Below, piece by piece: positions 33,733 to 42,486 of a stretch of 64,000 nt of DNA. This DNA comes from PALSA-894 sp963734185 (GTDB lineage Bacteria > Pseudomonadota > Alphaproteobacteria > Rhizobiales > Xanthobacteraceae), in NCBI GenBank assembly GCA_963734185.1, contig CAVTGA010000002.1, forward strand, positions 1,860,001 to 1,924,000, written 5' to 3'. The position numbers were made by a program, and so were the translations under genes. The notes under the pieces were generated by a model. The model worked only from the letters and a program-made list of their open reading frames with translations. It made no database searches and was not told the origin of the DNA. Within the stretch, counting starts at the first letter, position 1; each line of letters starts with the position of its first letter.

Positions 33733-35007
33733 ATGGCCACGCTCCGCAAACGCAAATGGAGAACCCCGAGCGGTGAGGAACGCGCTGGCTGGGTCGTCGA
33801 CTATTACGACGTCCAGGACAAGCGCCAGCGGGAGCAATTTGCTAACCGCAAGGAAGCCGATGCCTTCCGCATCGAGATCGAGGACCAGCTGCGCAAGGGC
33901 ACCTACCGCCCCGAGGCCGCCAAGGTCACCGTCAAGCAGGCCGCCGAGCTCTTCATCAACCATTGCCGCGAGCGCATGGAGCGGCGCGAGCGTATGACGC
34001 GGCGCAATTTTCAGGTCTACGAAGGCTATGTCCGCAACTACATCTGCCCCGATCCCGAATGGCACGCCCGCAAGCACGCCAAGCCGCACCACCGGTTCCG
34101 CTACTTCGAGAAGGGCCTTGGCAAGCGGACGCTGGCGCAGCTGACCGTCGGCACCGTTACCAAATTCCGCGACGACTTGCGGGCGTTTGGGGTTTCGGTT
34201 CCGACCACGCGCAAGATCATCGCCATGCTGCAGGTGATGCTGGCTTACGCCATCAGCCTCGACTTCATCGCCGTAAACGCTGCCAAGGACGTCGAGGTGA
34301 TCGGCCGGCGCGATGAAGGCGCGAGGCAAATCGTGCCGCCGGACAAAGACGCGATGCGCCAGTTGATCGCGCTCGCCGACGAAGATTTTGCGGTCAAGCT
34401 TATCTTCGCGGCCGCAACCGGCGTGCGCGCGGGCGAACTGCATGCGCTGCGCTGGAAGCACATCAATTTCAGCCGGCGCGAGGTGAGGATCGAGACGCGG
34501 GTTGATCCTTATGGCGAAGAGGACGTGACCAAGACCGTTGCAGGAATTCGCACTGTGCCGCTCGGCGAGAATGTGTTGCTCGCGCTGAAATCATGGAAGC
34601 TGCGCTCACGCTTCAAGGAGCAGACCGACCTGGTCTTTCCGAACACACTTGGCACCTATCTCAATCACGACGACATGGTGAAACGGAACTTCTATCCGCT
34701 CTTCGAAAGGCTCGCCAAGAAATGGAAGGAGGAGCGGCGCAATGAACCGCTCGCAACCTTCACCTGGCACGCGCTGCGTCACTTTGCGATTTCATGCTGG
34801 ATCGATGCGGGCTTGCCGCCCAAGACCGTTCAAACTTTCGCGGGGCATAGCAGCTTGCAGGTGACGATGGACCGTTATGGCCATCTGTTTCGCTCCGAGC
34901 ATCACGCGCGCGCCATGGATACCATCGCCTCCGAAATCTATGCGCCCGTTCCGTCCCGGCCGGGCGAGCCGCACAAGGCAGGCGGGCCCGTCGATCGCAA
35001 GCCATAA
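33733..35007 (+). CDS. int: Tyrosine recombinase/integrase
   Basis: A 424-aa phage-type integrase. The N-terminal arm-binding segment begins MATLRKRKWRTPSGEERAGWVVDYYD, followed by a SAM-like core-binding domain. The catalytic residues are visible: Arg in ATGVRAGELHALRW (about 228-241), HALRH (about 347), GHSSLQVTMDRYGHLF with the second His and the nucleophile Tyr (about 372-387). It appears complete. It lies 9.5 kb from the right att repeat, unlike most tRNA integrases, so it may belong to the mobilisation module, with the 35-44 kb segment added later. Confidence 0.93.
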   Translation: MATLRKRKWRTPSGEERAGWVVDYYDVQDKRQREQFANRKEADAFRIEIEDQLRKGTYRPEAAKVTVKQAAELFINHCRERMERRERMTRRNFQVYEGYVRNYICPDPEWHARKHAKPHHRFRYFEKGLGKRTLAQLTVGTVTKFRDDLRAFGVSVPTTRKIIAMLQVMLAYAISLDFIAVNAAKDVEVIGRRDEGARQIVPPDKDAMRQLIALADEDFAVKLIFAAATGVRAGELHALRWKHINFSRREVRIETRVDPYGEEDVTKTVAGIRTVPLGENVLLALKSWKLRSRFKEQTDLVFPNTLGTYLNHDDMVKRNFYPLFERLAKKWKEERRNEPLATFTWHALRHFAISCWIDAGLPPKTVQTFAGHSSLQVTMDRYGHLFRSEHHARAMDTIASEIYAPVPSRPGEPHKAGGPVDRKP

Positions 35008-35120
35008 AGGCGGCAGCGTCACGTAAATATAAGTCGAATCAATATGATATAATTTTCGAGTGCATGATATTTCAATGAAAAATCTTGCAAAATGGACCGC
35101 ACCTCGCTGTCTTGAAGGCC

Positions 35121-35708
35121 ATGACAAGGCTCCACGAACTTAAGAAACGTCTCCGTCCTGGCCGGGTCTATCGCCGCGAGCACCTCGCGCGATGGTCCAA
35201 TGCGGTCGACCGCCACCTGCGTCAGCTTGTGGAGGAGGGCACCCTCACCAAACTGGCGGGGGGCCTCTACGCCTATCCGCGTCAGACGGTGTTCGGCAAA
35301 GCGCCTGCGGAAGATGACGAGCTCGTCGCGACGTTCCTGCAGGACGACCGGTTCCTGCTGGTGTCGCCCAACTCCTACAACAGCCTCGGCGTCGGAACGA
35401 CCCAACTCTACGACAAGACTGTGGTCTATAATCACAAACGCCATGGAGAGCATGCGCTCGGCGGTCGCAAGTTCGATTTCCGGATCAAGCCCGCGTTTCT
35501 CAAGAAGCTCAGCCGCGAATTTCTGCTAGTCGATCTCGTCAACAACCTCGACCGGCTTGCGGAAAGCCGCAAGGAAGTGTTGGAGCGCGTTGAGCAGCGT
35601 GCCGTCTCGCTCGACCGGCCCCGCTTGTTGCGCGCTGCGCGCAGCTACGGAAACGTGCGAACGAAGAAATTCTTTGCGCAAGCCTTGGCTTGCAGCAGCT
35701 CGGATTGA
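35121..35708 (+). CDS. AbiEi-like antitoxin family protein (DUF6088 type), without toxin partner
   Basis: A 195-aa protein starting MTRLHELKKRLRPGRVYRREHLARWSNAVDRHL, with GAAGG upstream. The N-terminal winged helix (LRQLVEEGTLTKLAGGLYAYPRQTVFGKAP) matches the AbiEi/DUF6088 group, normally followed by an AbiEii nucleotidyltransferase toxin in abortive-infection loci. Here the next 165 bases hold no AbiEii start, so the system looks incomplete. An alternative is a stand-alone transcriptional regulator. Confidence 0.7.
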   Translation: MTRLHELKKRLRPGRVYRREHLARWSNAVDRHLRQLVEEGTLTKLAGGLYAYPRQTVFGKAPAEDDELVATFLQDDRFLLVSPNSYNSLGVGTTQLYDKTVVYNHKRHGEHALGGRKFDFRIKPAFLKKLSREFLLVDLVNNLDRLAESRKEVLERVEQRAVSLDRPRLLRAARSYGNVRTKKFFAQALACSSSD

Positions 35709-35875
35709 CGTTGGCGTTGAAGCGCGACGCAAAGCCTCGGCTCACGGCCGTTGCCCAAGCTGCCGGAGCAACTCATTGAACGTCACCCCTGACTGCTGCC
35801 GCGCTGCCCTCATGAAAAAACTGGCCCGCCACGATACCTCCATTCGTCAAGCGCGTTGGATAAGCCGGGGCGCCG

Positions 35876-36205
35876 TCAGGTAGCTGCCGGCGCCGCGTCT
35901 GCGTGGCTGCGGGGCTTTACGTCGATGCTGACTTCCATGTTCTTGTCGAGCTTCCCAAGAATGGTGATAAGGCGATCAAGCGTGAAGCGATCAAGCTTCA
36001 CGTTGCGGATACGGGATAGATCGGTGTGGGCAATGCCCGTCGCCTTCTCGGCGGCGCGCGCCGTCCAGCCGCGCTCATCCATCGCGCCGATGATCTTGGC
36101 TGCGAGGATGGCCTTGGCCTGCAATAGGTCGGCGTCCGGATGGCCGAAGTCGCGGAAGACATTTCCGCTGCCGTGCACCAATTTCATGTCGTCGTCTTCA
36201 GTCAT
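35876..36205 (-). CDS. XRE-family antitoxin (HigA/Gp49-partner type)
   Basis: A 109-aa protein. N-terminal GSGNVFRDFGHPDADLLQAKAILAAKII is typical of antitoxins paired with Gp49-like toxins. The HTH covers about residues 45-90 (WTARAAEKATGIAHTDLSRIRN, then FTLDRLITILGKL). It lies downstream of the toxin with a 4-base overlap, the usual HigBA order. It should neutralise the toxin and repress the operon at the palindrome 36557-36572. Confidence 0.88.
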   Translation of the reverse strand: MTEDDDMKLVHGSGNVFRDFGHPDADLLQAKAILAAKIIGAMDERGWTARAAEKATGIAHTDLSRIRNVKLDRFTLDRLITILGKLDKNMEVSIDVKPRSHADAAPAAT

Positions 36206-36546
36206 GATCGATTCTCCCTCAAATGTTTCAAGCGTTGCTTGATCCTGTCCACGTCCTGCTGCGGGGTCTTGATCCCACTCTTGGATTTCTTCTGAAACGC
36301 ATCGACCGCAATGATCTCAACCGCGAATTCGACGGTGTAGATGACCCGGAACGCGTCGCCGCGATGCTTCAAGGCGATCTCGAACACGCCGCCGCCCACA
36401 CCTTTGAAGGGCTTCGCGATCCCAGCCATGCCGCCCTCAGCGGCGACGGTGAGGGCGAGGTTGATCTGTTCTTGCGCGGCAGCCGGGAACTTTTCGAATT
36501 CCTTACGGGCGGCATTGATCCAGCGAACGGGCCGTGTATCTCGCAT
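36202..36546 (-). CDS. RelE/HigB-type toxin (phage Gp49-like)
   Basis: A 114-aa protein starting MRDTRPVRWINAARKEFEKFP. Conserved elements are GVFEIALKHRGDAFRVIYTV and AVDAFQKKSKSGIKTPQQDVDRIKQRL, characteristic of Gp49-like toxins, which act as ribosome-dependent mRNA interferases. An in-frame ATG at 36588 would lie upstream of the operator palindrome, so the shorter start is preferred. First gene of the toxin-antitoxin operon. Confidence 0.87.
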   Translation of the reverse strand: MRDTRPVRWINAARKEFEKFPAAAQEQINLALTVAAEGGMAGIAKPFKGVGGGVFEIALKHRGDAFRVIYTVEFAVEIIAVDAFQKKSKSGIKTPQQDVDRIKQRLKHLRENRS

Positions 36547-36556
36547 TGAGCGTAGT

Positions 36557-36572
36557 TTGGCAAATTTGCCAA
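36557..36572. promoter_or_regulatory. Palindromic operator of the toxin-antitoxin operon
   Basis: TTGGCAAATTTGCCAA, a perfect 16-bp palindrome 10 bases upstream of the toxin start, placed to overlap a promoter. Likely binding site of the XRE antitoxin (inference from position). Confidence 0.65.
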
Positions 36573-36764
36573 CTTTTGTAAAGCTCAATCTCGTTTAGGC
36601 TGAATGTCGTCAGGATTTTTATTATCTGAATCAACATCTTACGCGACAAGAGGCGCATGAATTAAGCCTTCCTTGGCCGTGTCTAGAGTAGGCTCAAGAC
36701 AGATTGGCCGCGTTTCGCGGACACTTGGCATTTCAGCGAACGCATTTTCAGGCAGCAGATTTTC

Positions 36765-37652
36765 ATGGCGACGCATTCAACCGCTCACCCTCCTGCCGTC
36801 AACCAGGCCGAGGTCGCTGGCGCGATTTCGAGCTATTACGGCGTCGCGCCTGGAAACGCCGCCATCACCAAATTGCTCGCAGTGGTCTTTCCCGATGTGG
36901 AGAGCGCGACGGCACGCGGCACGACCTCATGGAAATCCGTCTTTCCAAGCGTGCTCGCGAAGTACGACCAAATGGCGAAGGACTTAGGGCTGGGCGTTTC
37001 ACCGCAGCAGCGCGACATCGACGCAGCCAGGGCCGCAAATCCCACGGCGGCAGGCCCGAAAGGCACCGACCTCGCTTCCCTCGGCGGTCTCCATCCTGGC
37101 TCGCTTCCTCTTGCCATGCGCGAGGACGGCGAGGGCCGCAAAGGCGGTAGCGACCGCGCTGCGGCGCTTGCGAGCGACGTGCCGCTCAGCGTCAACGGTG
37201 CGATCAGCTACGCCCGCGAGATCGGCGTTAATCCGGCGCTTGCGGGGTTCTTCGTTGGCGGCTCACCCGAGATGCGCGATGCGTTGCGGCACGCCATCAC
37301 CAACGGCACCACGATCACGGATGACAAAGTGAAAAGTATGCGCGATGTGAGCATGGTCATTGGCGCCGTCCGCGCAGGCAAATTGAAGCCGGATGATCCG
37401 AGCATTCCAGCATCGGTGCGTCAGATCATGGAAGACATGAAGAAGCAGGGCATTGATCCGGCCACCGCCGATACGAAGAAGATCAAGAAGTATCTCGACG
37501 ATAATCCACGCGCGCTGGACGCCGCAAAACGAACCACCGCTGAGCGCCTTCAGTCCAAGGGCGCCAAGGCGGATGCTGAGATCGACACGAGCCTGGAAGC
37601 AAAGATCAGGGCCAAGCTAAACGCAGCCAGTGCCAAGCCCCTGAAGCCGTAG
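36765..37652 (+). CDS. Hypothetical protein
   Basis: A 295-aa soluble protein starting MATHSTAHPPAVNQAEVAGAISSYYG. It has an Ala/Gly/Pro-rich middle and a helical C-terminal half (VKSMRDVSMVIGAVRAGKLKPDDPSIPASVRQIMEDMKKQG, then Lys-rich helices). There is no signal peptide, membrane segment or recognised motif. It is surrounded by other accessory genes. Confidence 0.65.
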   Translation: MATHSTAHPPAVNQAEVAGAISSYYGVAPGNAAITKLLAVVFPDVESATARGTTSWKSVFPSVLAKYDQMAKDLGLGVSPQQRDIDAARAANPTAAGPKGTDLASLGGLHPGSLPLAMREDGEGRKGGSDRAAALASDVPLSVNGAISYAREIGVNPALAGFFVGGSPEMRDALRHAITNGTTITDDKVKSMRDVSMVIGAVRAGKLKPDDPSIPASVRQIMEDMKKQGIDPATADTKKIKKYLDDNPRALDAAKRTTAERLQSKGAKADAEIDTSLEAKIRAKLNAASAKPLKP

Positions 37653-37657
37653 GTTCA

Positions 37658-37972
37658 TTACGGAGCAGGAATGCCCCTCGCGGTCAGGAGAATAACCAAC
37701 TGACCATGCGCGTCCCGGTCGGCCTTGGTGACGAGCGTTGGACGCGTCGTTGCTACGCCCTTGATGCAGTCTATGGCCCCTCTCAAATACGTGGCGCTCA
37801 CGTTGTGGTCGTCTGTGATGCTATCGAGCAGCCGTAGCGCTATCGCTCGCTGCTGGGCCGTCATTACGCCGCATCCGGTTTGTGCAGAAGCAACGCTCGA
37901 TCCAAGCGCCATCACGAGCGCGAGGATGGCAAGCGCAACTCGGACCGGCCCTGCTGCAACATTATTGCTCAT
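37658..37972 (-). CDS. Small exported hypothetical protein
   Basis: A 104-aa protein with a clear signal peptide (MSNNVAAGPVRVALAILALVMALGSSVASAQ) and a mature domain of about 73 residues containing two cysteines (TGCGVM and AIDCIKG). The start codon lies inside a perfect 13-bp hairpin (37953-37983), and no standard ribosome site is visible. It is convergent with the 36765 gene. The function is unknown. Confidence 0.65.
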   Translation of the reverse strand: MSNNVAAGPVRVALAILALVMALGSSVASAQTGCGVMTAQQRAIALRLLDSITDDHNVSATYLRGAIDCIKGVATTRPTLVTKADRDAHGQLVILLTARGIPAP

Positions 37973-37983
37973 AATGTTGCAGC
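37953..37983 (-). promoter_or_regulatory. Hairpin covering the start codon of the exported protein gene
   Basis: GCTGCAACATTAT (37953-37965) and ATAATGTTGCAGC (37971-37983) are perfect 13-bp arms with a 5-base loop TGCTC. The start codon (37970-37972 on the minus strand) sits at the loop/stem border, so the hairpin could gate translation. Confidence 0.5.
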
Positions 37984-38135
37984 CCCGCGTAAATCGCGGT
38001 ATTACTGGCCTAGCTTGACGCGCAAATCTTTCGCGTCAGAAAAGCTGGACAGTGAAAATTGCTGCTTTCATTAGGCGAATTTGGCTGAAACAAAATGAGC
38101 AAGACGGTTGCGGCTCCCGCTATCGGAGGCGCACC

Positions 38136-38792
38136 GTGGCACAGCCCTACGCCCAAAATCTCAGCCTCTACACGGCACGTGCTGACCGGAAGTATCTCAA
38201 CGCGGCAGAACGGCAACGCGCACTCTCCGCCATGGCGACACTTAGCCCCGATCAGGCGCTATTCGCCCTCACCCTGGCGTGGACCGGCGCGCGCGTGAGC
38301 GAAGTGCTTGCCCTTGCCCCCCTGTCGTTTCAGGTGGAGACGTGTGTTGTATCGATCGTGACGCTCAAGCGCAGGTGCTTCCACGTCCGCGAGGTTCCGA
38401 TCCCACCGTGGCTCATGGCAGCACTTGAGTGCCGCTTCGATCTTTCGGTCAGACAACAAGATCCGCGGCTCGCGGATCGCCGTCTCTGGCCATGGCACCG
38501 CGTTACTTCTTGGCGCCTGATCAAGCGCGTTATGGACGCGTGTGGCATTGTTGGTTGCCGGGCCTGCCCGCGCGGGCTTCGGCATGCGTTTGGAGTTGCG
38601 ACCTTGCGCGCCGGGGTCCCCCCGAACTTGCGGCAGAAGTGGTTAGGTCACGCGCGCCCGGAAACTACCGACATCTATTCGGCCGTATGCGGACCGGAAG
38701 AACTCGCTTTAGCAAGGCGATTTTGGCATGGAGTCGACGAGGTGCAATCTCGACCACCGGTACCGGGGGAACCACACGCGACGCATTCGTAG
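38136..38792 (+). CDS. Small tyrosine recombinase (catalytic domain)
   Basis: A 218-aa protein from GTG 38136, with CGGAGG 7 bases upstream. Catalytic features: TGARVSEVLAL (Arg near residue 51), CPRGLRHAFGVATLRAG (His-x-x-Arg box region near 147) and GHARPETTDIYSA with the second His and Tyr near 171-182. Only a short N-terminal core-binding part exists, as in the small stand-alone integrases found on alphaproteobacterial plasmids and islands. It may resolve dimers or mobilise a sub-element. Confidence 0.85.
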   Translation: MAQPYAQNLSLYTARADRKYLNAAERQRALSAMATLSPDQALFALTLAWTGARVSEVLALAPLSFQVETCVVSIVTLKRRCFHVREVPIPPWLMAALECRFDLSVRQQDPRLADRRLWPWHRVTSWRLIKRVMDACGIVGCRACPRGLRHAFGVATLRAGVPPNLRQKWLGHARPETTDIYSAVCGPEELALARRFWHGVDEVQSRPPVPGEPHATHS

Positions 38793-38857
38793 TCTATTAG
38801 GCACGCTCGCGAGTTCCCGCGTTCTCTACAAACGCGGTTCTCCCAGACGACCTAATC

Positions 38858-39676
38858 TCAGGGAGGCTCAGAATTCTTTGAGGCTTCGACAAACATCACG
38901 ACGGGGACATGTTCACGCAATTTGGCCAGCCACGGATGCTCCGCGATCATTGCCGCGGACGGGCAAGGTTCGCACATTCGTCTTATGATAAAATTTCTGG
39001 ACACCAGCCCATTTACATAGTCCTGCATCTGGTAAGGGAATCGGGGCGCCCGAAAAAACGTACCTCCCTGAGCATTCTCGAATTGCCAACAATCAATGTA
39101 TGGCTCAGTCGCAAAATAGCTTGAGACAAGCAATCCCGCTTGACCTGATAAGGGATCGCTAACCCACGTGGATTTCTTGGTCCAAAAGCACGGGTGCGCC
39201 ACACTGAAACAAAACGTACCGCCCGGCCGGAGAACGCGGAACACTGCCGCCAGAAGTTGACTTAGGTTAGGTGCGCACATGAGGGCCATCGCGGAGATCA
39301 CATCGTCAAAAGAGTTTTCTCGAAACTGGTAAGACACCGCCGAACCGGTACGGTAGTCGATACCTAGAGGAAAATCTCTCTCAAGTTCACGCGCGGCTGC
39401 GATCATCTTCGCTGATAAATCAATCCCGGTAACCTTTGCGCCCATCCTTGCTAGCAGTCGAGAGTAATAACCCTCACCGCATCCAAGATCCAACACAGAG
39501 TGCCCAACTAAGTTCGGAAGGAAATCGCGAAAGGAAAGGCTATTAAAGTCCTCACGCAGCTTATCCTGTCCACCGCGCACGCTGGGGACCCACAGCACGC
39601 TATTCGCGTCCCACGCGGCTGCCACTCCCACCTCGCCCACCGAAACCGGCTCTGTCGGTCCATAGGACTCGCTCAT
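38858..39676 (-). CDS. Class I SAM-dependent methyltransferase (UbiE-like fold)
   Basis: A 272-aa protein starting MSESYGPTEPVSVGEVG with AGGGA upstream. Motif I VLDLGCGEGYYSRLLA, the acidic strand-2 end TGIDLSAKM, and the post-I region SFDDVISAMALM then LRPGGTFCFSVAHPC are visible. The substrate is unknown; the fold is that of small-molecule methyltransferases. It is the last gene of an operon behind an ABC permease and ATPase (23 bases from the permease stop). AT-rich third positions compared with the chromosome suggest foreign origin. Confidence 0.85.
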   Translation of the reverse strand: MSESYGPTEPVSVGEVGVAAAWDANSVLWVPSVRGGQDKLREDFNSLSFRDFLPNLVGHSVLDLGCGEGYYSRLLARMGAKVTGIDLSAKMIAAARELERDFPLGIDYRTGSAVSYQFRENSFDDVISAMALMCAPNLSQLLAAVFRVLRPGGTFCFSVAHPCFWTKKSTWVSDPLSGQAGLLVSSYFATEPYIDCWQFENAQGGTFFRAPRFPYQMQDYVNGLVSRNFIIRRMCEPCPSAAMIAEHPWLAKLREHVPVVMFVEASKNSEPP

Positions 39677-39699
39677 CGCTATATTCCCTCGCGAGACGT

Positions 39700-40503
39700 T
39701 CAATCTGCCAACTCATTGCGCCGGCGGAAGCTTGGAACAGACACAAGCCTAAGTATGCGTGCCCGATGCGTCTCTATATACATTCCTAAGTAATCGAAGC
39801 AGAGAGCAATAAAGACAATTGACAGTGACGCAGCCATCGCCCTGGATGACTGATAGAGGCTGCTTGCGCGCAAAATCACGCGTCCGACACCCTGATCTGA
39901 GGCTATGAATTCTCCGACAAAAGCTCCGAGAAGGCCCAAACCGATCGCGAGGCGCATGGCGCCAAAGACGGCTTCCAACGAACCAGGGACGACAACTTTT
40001 CGGAAAAGTTGGTACTTGGTCGCTCCCATGCCTTGAAGAAATTCAAGATGCTCGCTTCTAATCTCACGAGCGCCTCTAAATGATTGCGCGATAGAAACAA
40101 AAAATGTCGAAATAACAGCTAGAGCAATCTTCATCGATAACCCAACTCCAAACCATAGAATCATCAAAGGAGCTAGTGCGAGAATGGGGAAAGCACCGAG
40201 CGAGACAATGAGAGGGCGTAGTACTTCGGAAGCATAACGAGAATACCAAAGGGAAAGACCAAGAGCGCAGCCAAGAGCCGTTCCTAGAGCGATGCCAGTG
40301 AAAGCTTCAATCGAAGTTACAAAAATATCCATATAAAACTTATCTCGCCAAAGCAGCAGCCACAACTCCGTCACTACCTCCGTCGGGCGCCCAGCAGCAA
40401 ACCGAAAAGGAGGAGAGAGGGCACCGGCAAGTTCCCAAGCCCCGACGATCGCGATGATTACTCCAGCCTGCCCGGCTGAGACACGCCAATCAAATCGCGG
40501 CAT
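39700..40503 (-). CDS. ABC transporter permease (SsuC/TauC type)
   Basis: A 267-aa inner-membrane protein with about six hydrophobic segments and the EAA loop FRGAREIRSEHLEFLQGMGATKYQLFRKVVVPGSLEAV. It belongs to the family importing sulfonates, taurine, nitrate or thiamine precursors. Its start overlaps the ATPase gene by 14 bases, showing an operon. The substrate cannot be read from sequence. Confidence 0.9.
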   Translation of the reverse strand: MPRFDWRVSAGQAGVIIAIVGAWELAGALSPPFRFAAGRPTEVVTELWLLLWRDKFYMDIFVTSIEAFTGIALGTALGCALGLSLWYSRYASEVLRPLIVSLGAFPILALAPLMILWFGVGLSMKIALAVISTFFVSIAQSFRGAREIRSEHLEFLQGMGATKYQLFRKVVVPGSLEAVFGAMRLAIGLGLLGAFVGEFIASDQGVGRVILRASSLYQSSRAMAASLSIVFIALCFDYLGMYIETHRARILRLVSVPSFRRRNELAD

Positions 40504-41377
40504 TTAGAGAGCCCCATATCTTCTGAAAATATCGATCAAACTCAGGAGAGCGCCTAAATTCGACGGCGTTGTCGTCTTTTTCTAGGGGACCGATAGGCAC
40601 AGTTTCGACAACTCGCCCTGGCCGCCCACTAAGAACAACAACGCGATGACCCAAAAATATCGCCTCTTCGATATTATGAGTTACGAAGACGGTTGTGATA
40701 CGTTCCACCCGGCATTTCCTTTTGAAGATTCCGAGCAGGTGAAGGCGACCTACATAGTCTACAGCCGAGAATGGCTCATCGCACGCCAAGAGTGCAGGTC
40801 CGCCTGATAAGGCGGTAATCAACGCAACCTTCTGCATCATGCCGCCTGAGAGCTCTGTGACAGGCCTATTCTCAAAGTCGCTAAGCCCCAAGATATCAAG
40901 GTCATCTCGAATTCTCGCGAGGCCATCCTCCTTGAGTGGACCTTTCACTTCCATTCCGAGAATTGCATTCTCCACAACCGTCCGCCACGGCAGCAGGGCA
41001 GGTTGCTGCTGAACGTAGCCAATTCCATCAGCTTGAACTTTGGCACCTGGGATCACACGGCCGCTAGTGGGCTTGATAATGCCAACCATGATCTTAAGGA
41101 GCGTTGACTTGCCACATCCGCTCGGACCGACGATGCAAACGGTTTCGCCTTCCCCAACCTCCAGACTAACGCTGTCGACGGCCCTGACCACGTCGGGGCC
41201 AACTCCGTATTCGTGGCAGATGTCAGCGAGTGCAATGACTGGCATGGCGGACCCAGGTGCCGGGAGAGGGTCGTCATGGGTTCCGGCGGCCGACTCGCCG
41301 GTTTCTATCTCAGTGCCATGGGTTGGTCTCACGCTTGTTCCTGCCCGATTCCTGTGTGATTCCCCATTGCCGGCCAC
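40490..41377 (-). CDS. ABC transporter ATP-binding protein (SsuB/TauB type)
   Basis: A 295-aa ATPase: Walker A GPSGCGKSTLLKIM, Q-loop QQQPALLPWR, signature LSGGMMQKVALITAL, Walker B LLACDEPFSAVD and switch His in FVTHNIEEA. A 44-residue polar extension precedes the domain; an internal ATG at 41245 (MPVIALADICHEYG) is the more usual start for the family. It drives the adjacent permease. Confidence 0.92.
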   Translation of the reverse strand: MAGNGESHRNRAGTSVRPTHGTEIETGESAAGTHDDPLPAPGSAMPVIALADICHEYGVGPDVVRAVDSVSLEVGEGETVCIVGPSGCGKSTLLKIMVGIIKPTSGRVIPGAKVQADGIGYVQQQPALLPWRTVVENAILGMEVKGPLKEDGLARIRDDLDILGLSDFENRPVTELSGGMMQKVALITALSGGPALLACDEPFSAVDYVGRLHLLGIFKRKCRVERITTVFVTHNIEEAIFLGHRVVVLSGRPGRVVETVPIGPLEKDDNAVEFRRSPEFDRYFQKIWGSLNAAI

Positions 41378-41489
41378 GAACGTTGCTGACAGTCAGAAGC
41401 GCAATCGCGGTTGACCCTACGGCCCTAGGTAGCATACGGTCTCCGACGAAATAAGAAAATCATTTTGCTGACCAGCTAGAGGCCTGTCG

Positions 41490-42485
41490 ATGAAACGGTT
41501 GGTCGCGATCCTCGCGGTGGCGCTCGCGGTTGCCCTGGGATATTCCGTCTACCTCGCGAGCATCAGAAAGAGTGATTTTGACCGAGTCAGGATCGCGCAG
41601 AATGGTGATTTCTTTTCGTACGCTCCTCTTTACATTGCGATTGATGCAGGCTTCTTCAAGCGTCAACAGATCGACGCGATTCTTGTAAATGTCGGTGGAG
41701 ATGAAAAGAGTTGGGCAGCCGTACTGTCCGGGGACGTTGATTTTGGTGTTGGCGATCCGGCGTTTGTCGCCATCTCTACAGCGCGAGGACAATCGGGTCG
41801 CGTTATCGGGACACTGATTAACGGCGTTCCTTTTTGGGGGCTCACATACAGGACCGACATCCGGCCTTTCAGCGAGCCGCGCGACATAAATGGCTACATG
41901 GTCGCAACGTTTCCATCACCGTCAACTGCATACGCGCTTCAAAAACGGATGTTTGAGTCCGCCGGCTTGCCGGCAAAGATAAGGGAGGGAGCTTTTGGTT
42001 CACTCCTGCCCATGTTAAAATCTGGTCAAGCAGATATTGCATTAGAGCTAGAGCCCAACGTCACACAAGCTCGCAATGATGGCGCATTAGTTCTGTATTC
42101 TCTGTCCAAGATTTATGGTTCTTTTGCGATCACAGGCATTCAAGTCACAGAGCTAACACTTCAGAATCGCTCAGGCTTGGTACGGCGCGCTCTATGTGCG
42201 TGGCAAGCGGGCCTCGATCTCATTCACATGAACCGTGCGGAAGCCGTGAGACTCCTGGCGGTGAGATTTCCGGAGATTAAGAGAGAAGTAGCGGAACCTG
42301 CCCTTGCGCGAATGATCGATGACGGCACTATCCCCAAGACCTTGGAAATTGATGACGATGCATGGAGCAAAGTGGTCAAGCTGCGCGTTGAGTTGGGTGA
42401 CCTATCCTCTGCTGGACCAATGCATATGTACGTCAATAATGATATTGCAAGAAGTGTCGTAGCTGACCGTAACTGTCGTCTCTAA
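41490..42485 (+). CDS. ABC substrate-binding protein (NMT1/SsuA-like)
   Basis: A 331-aa protein with an N-terminal membrane/signal segment (MKRLVAILAVALAVALGYSVYL) and an NMT1/THI5-like periplasmic binding fold: IAQNGDFFSYAPLYIAIDAGFFKRQQIDAILVNVGGD, then GDVDFGVGDPAFV. It is divergent from the permease/ATPase operon with a 112-base shared control region. The lack of a clear cleavage site suggests it stays anchored. Confidence 0.88.
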   Translation: MKRLVAILAVALAVALGYSVYLASIRKSDFDRVRIAQNGDFFSYAPLYIAIDAGFFKRQQIDAILVNVGGDEKSWAAVLSGDVDFGVGDPAFVAISTARGQSGRVIGTLINGVPFWGLTYRTDIRPFSEPRDINGYMVATFPSPSTAYALQKRMFESAGLPAKIREGAFGSLLPMLKSGQADIALELEPNVTQARNDGALVLYSLSKIYGSFAITGIQVTELTLQNRSGLVRRALCAWQAGLDLIHMNRAEAVRLLAVRFPEIKREVAEPALARMIDDGTIPKTLEIDDDAWSKVVKLRVELGDLSSAGPMHMYVNNDIARSVVADRNCRL

Positions 42486-42486
42486 A

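Noticed and set aside
35709..35875. Possible remnant of an AbiEii toxin gene
   Set aside because: Short frames here show no nucleotidyltransferase motif, so no pseudogene can be supported.
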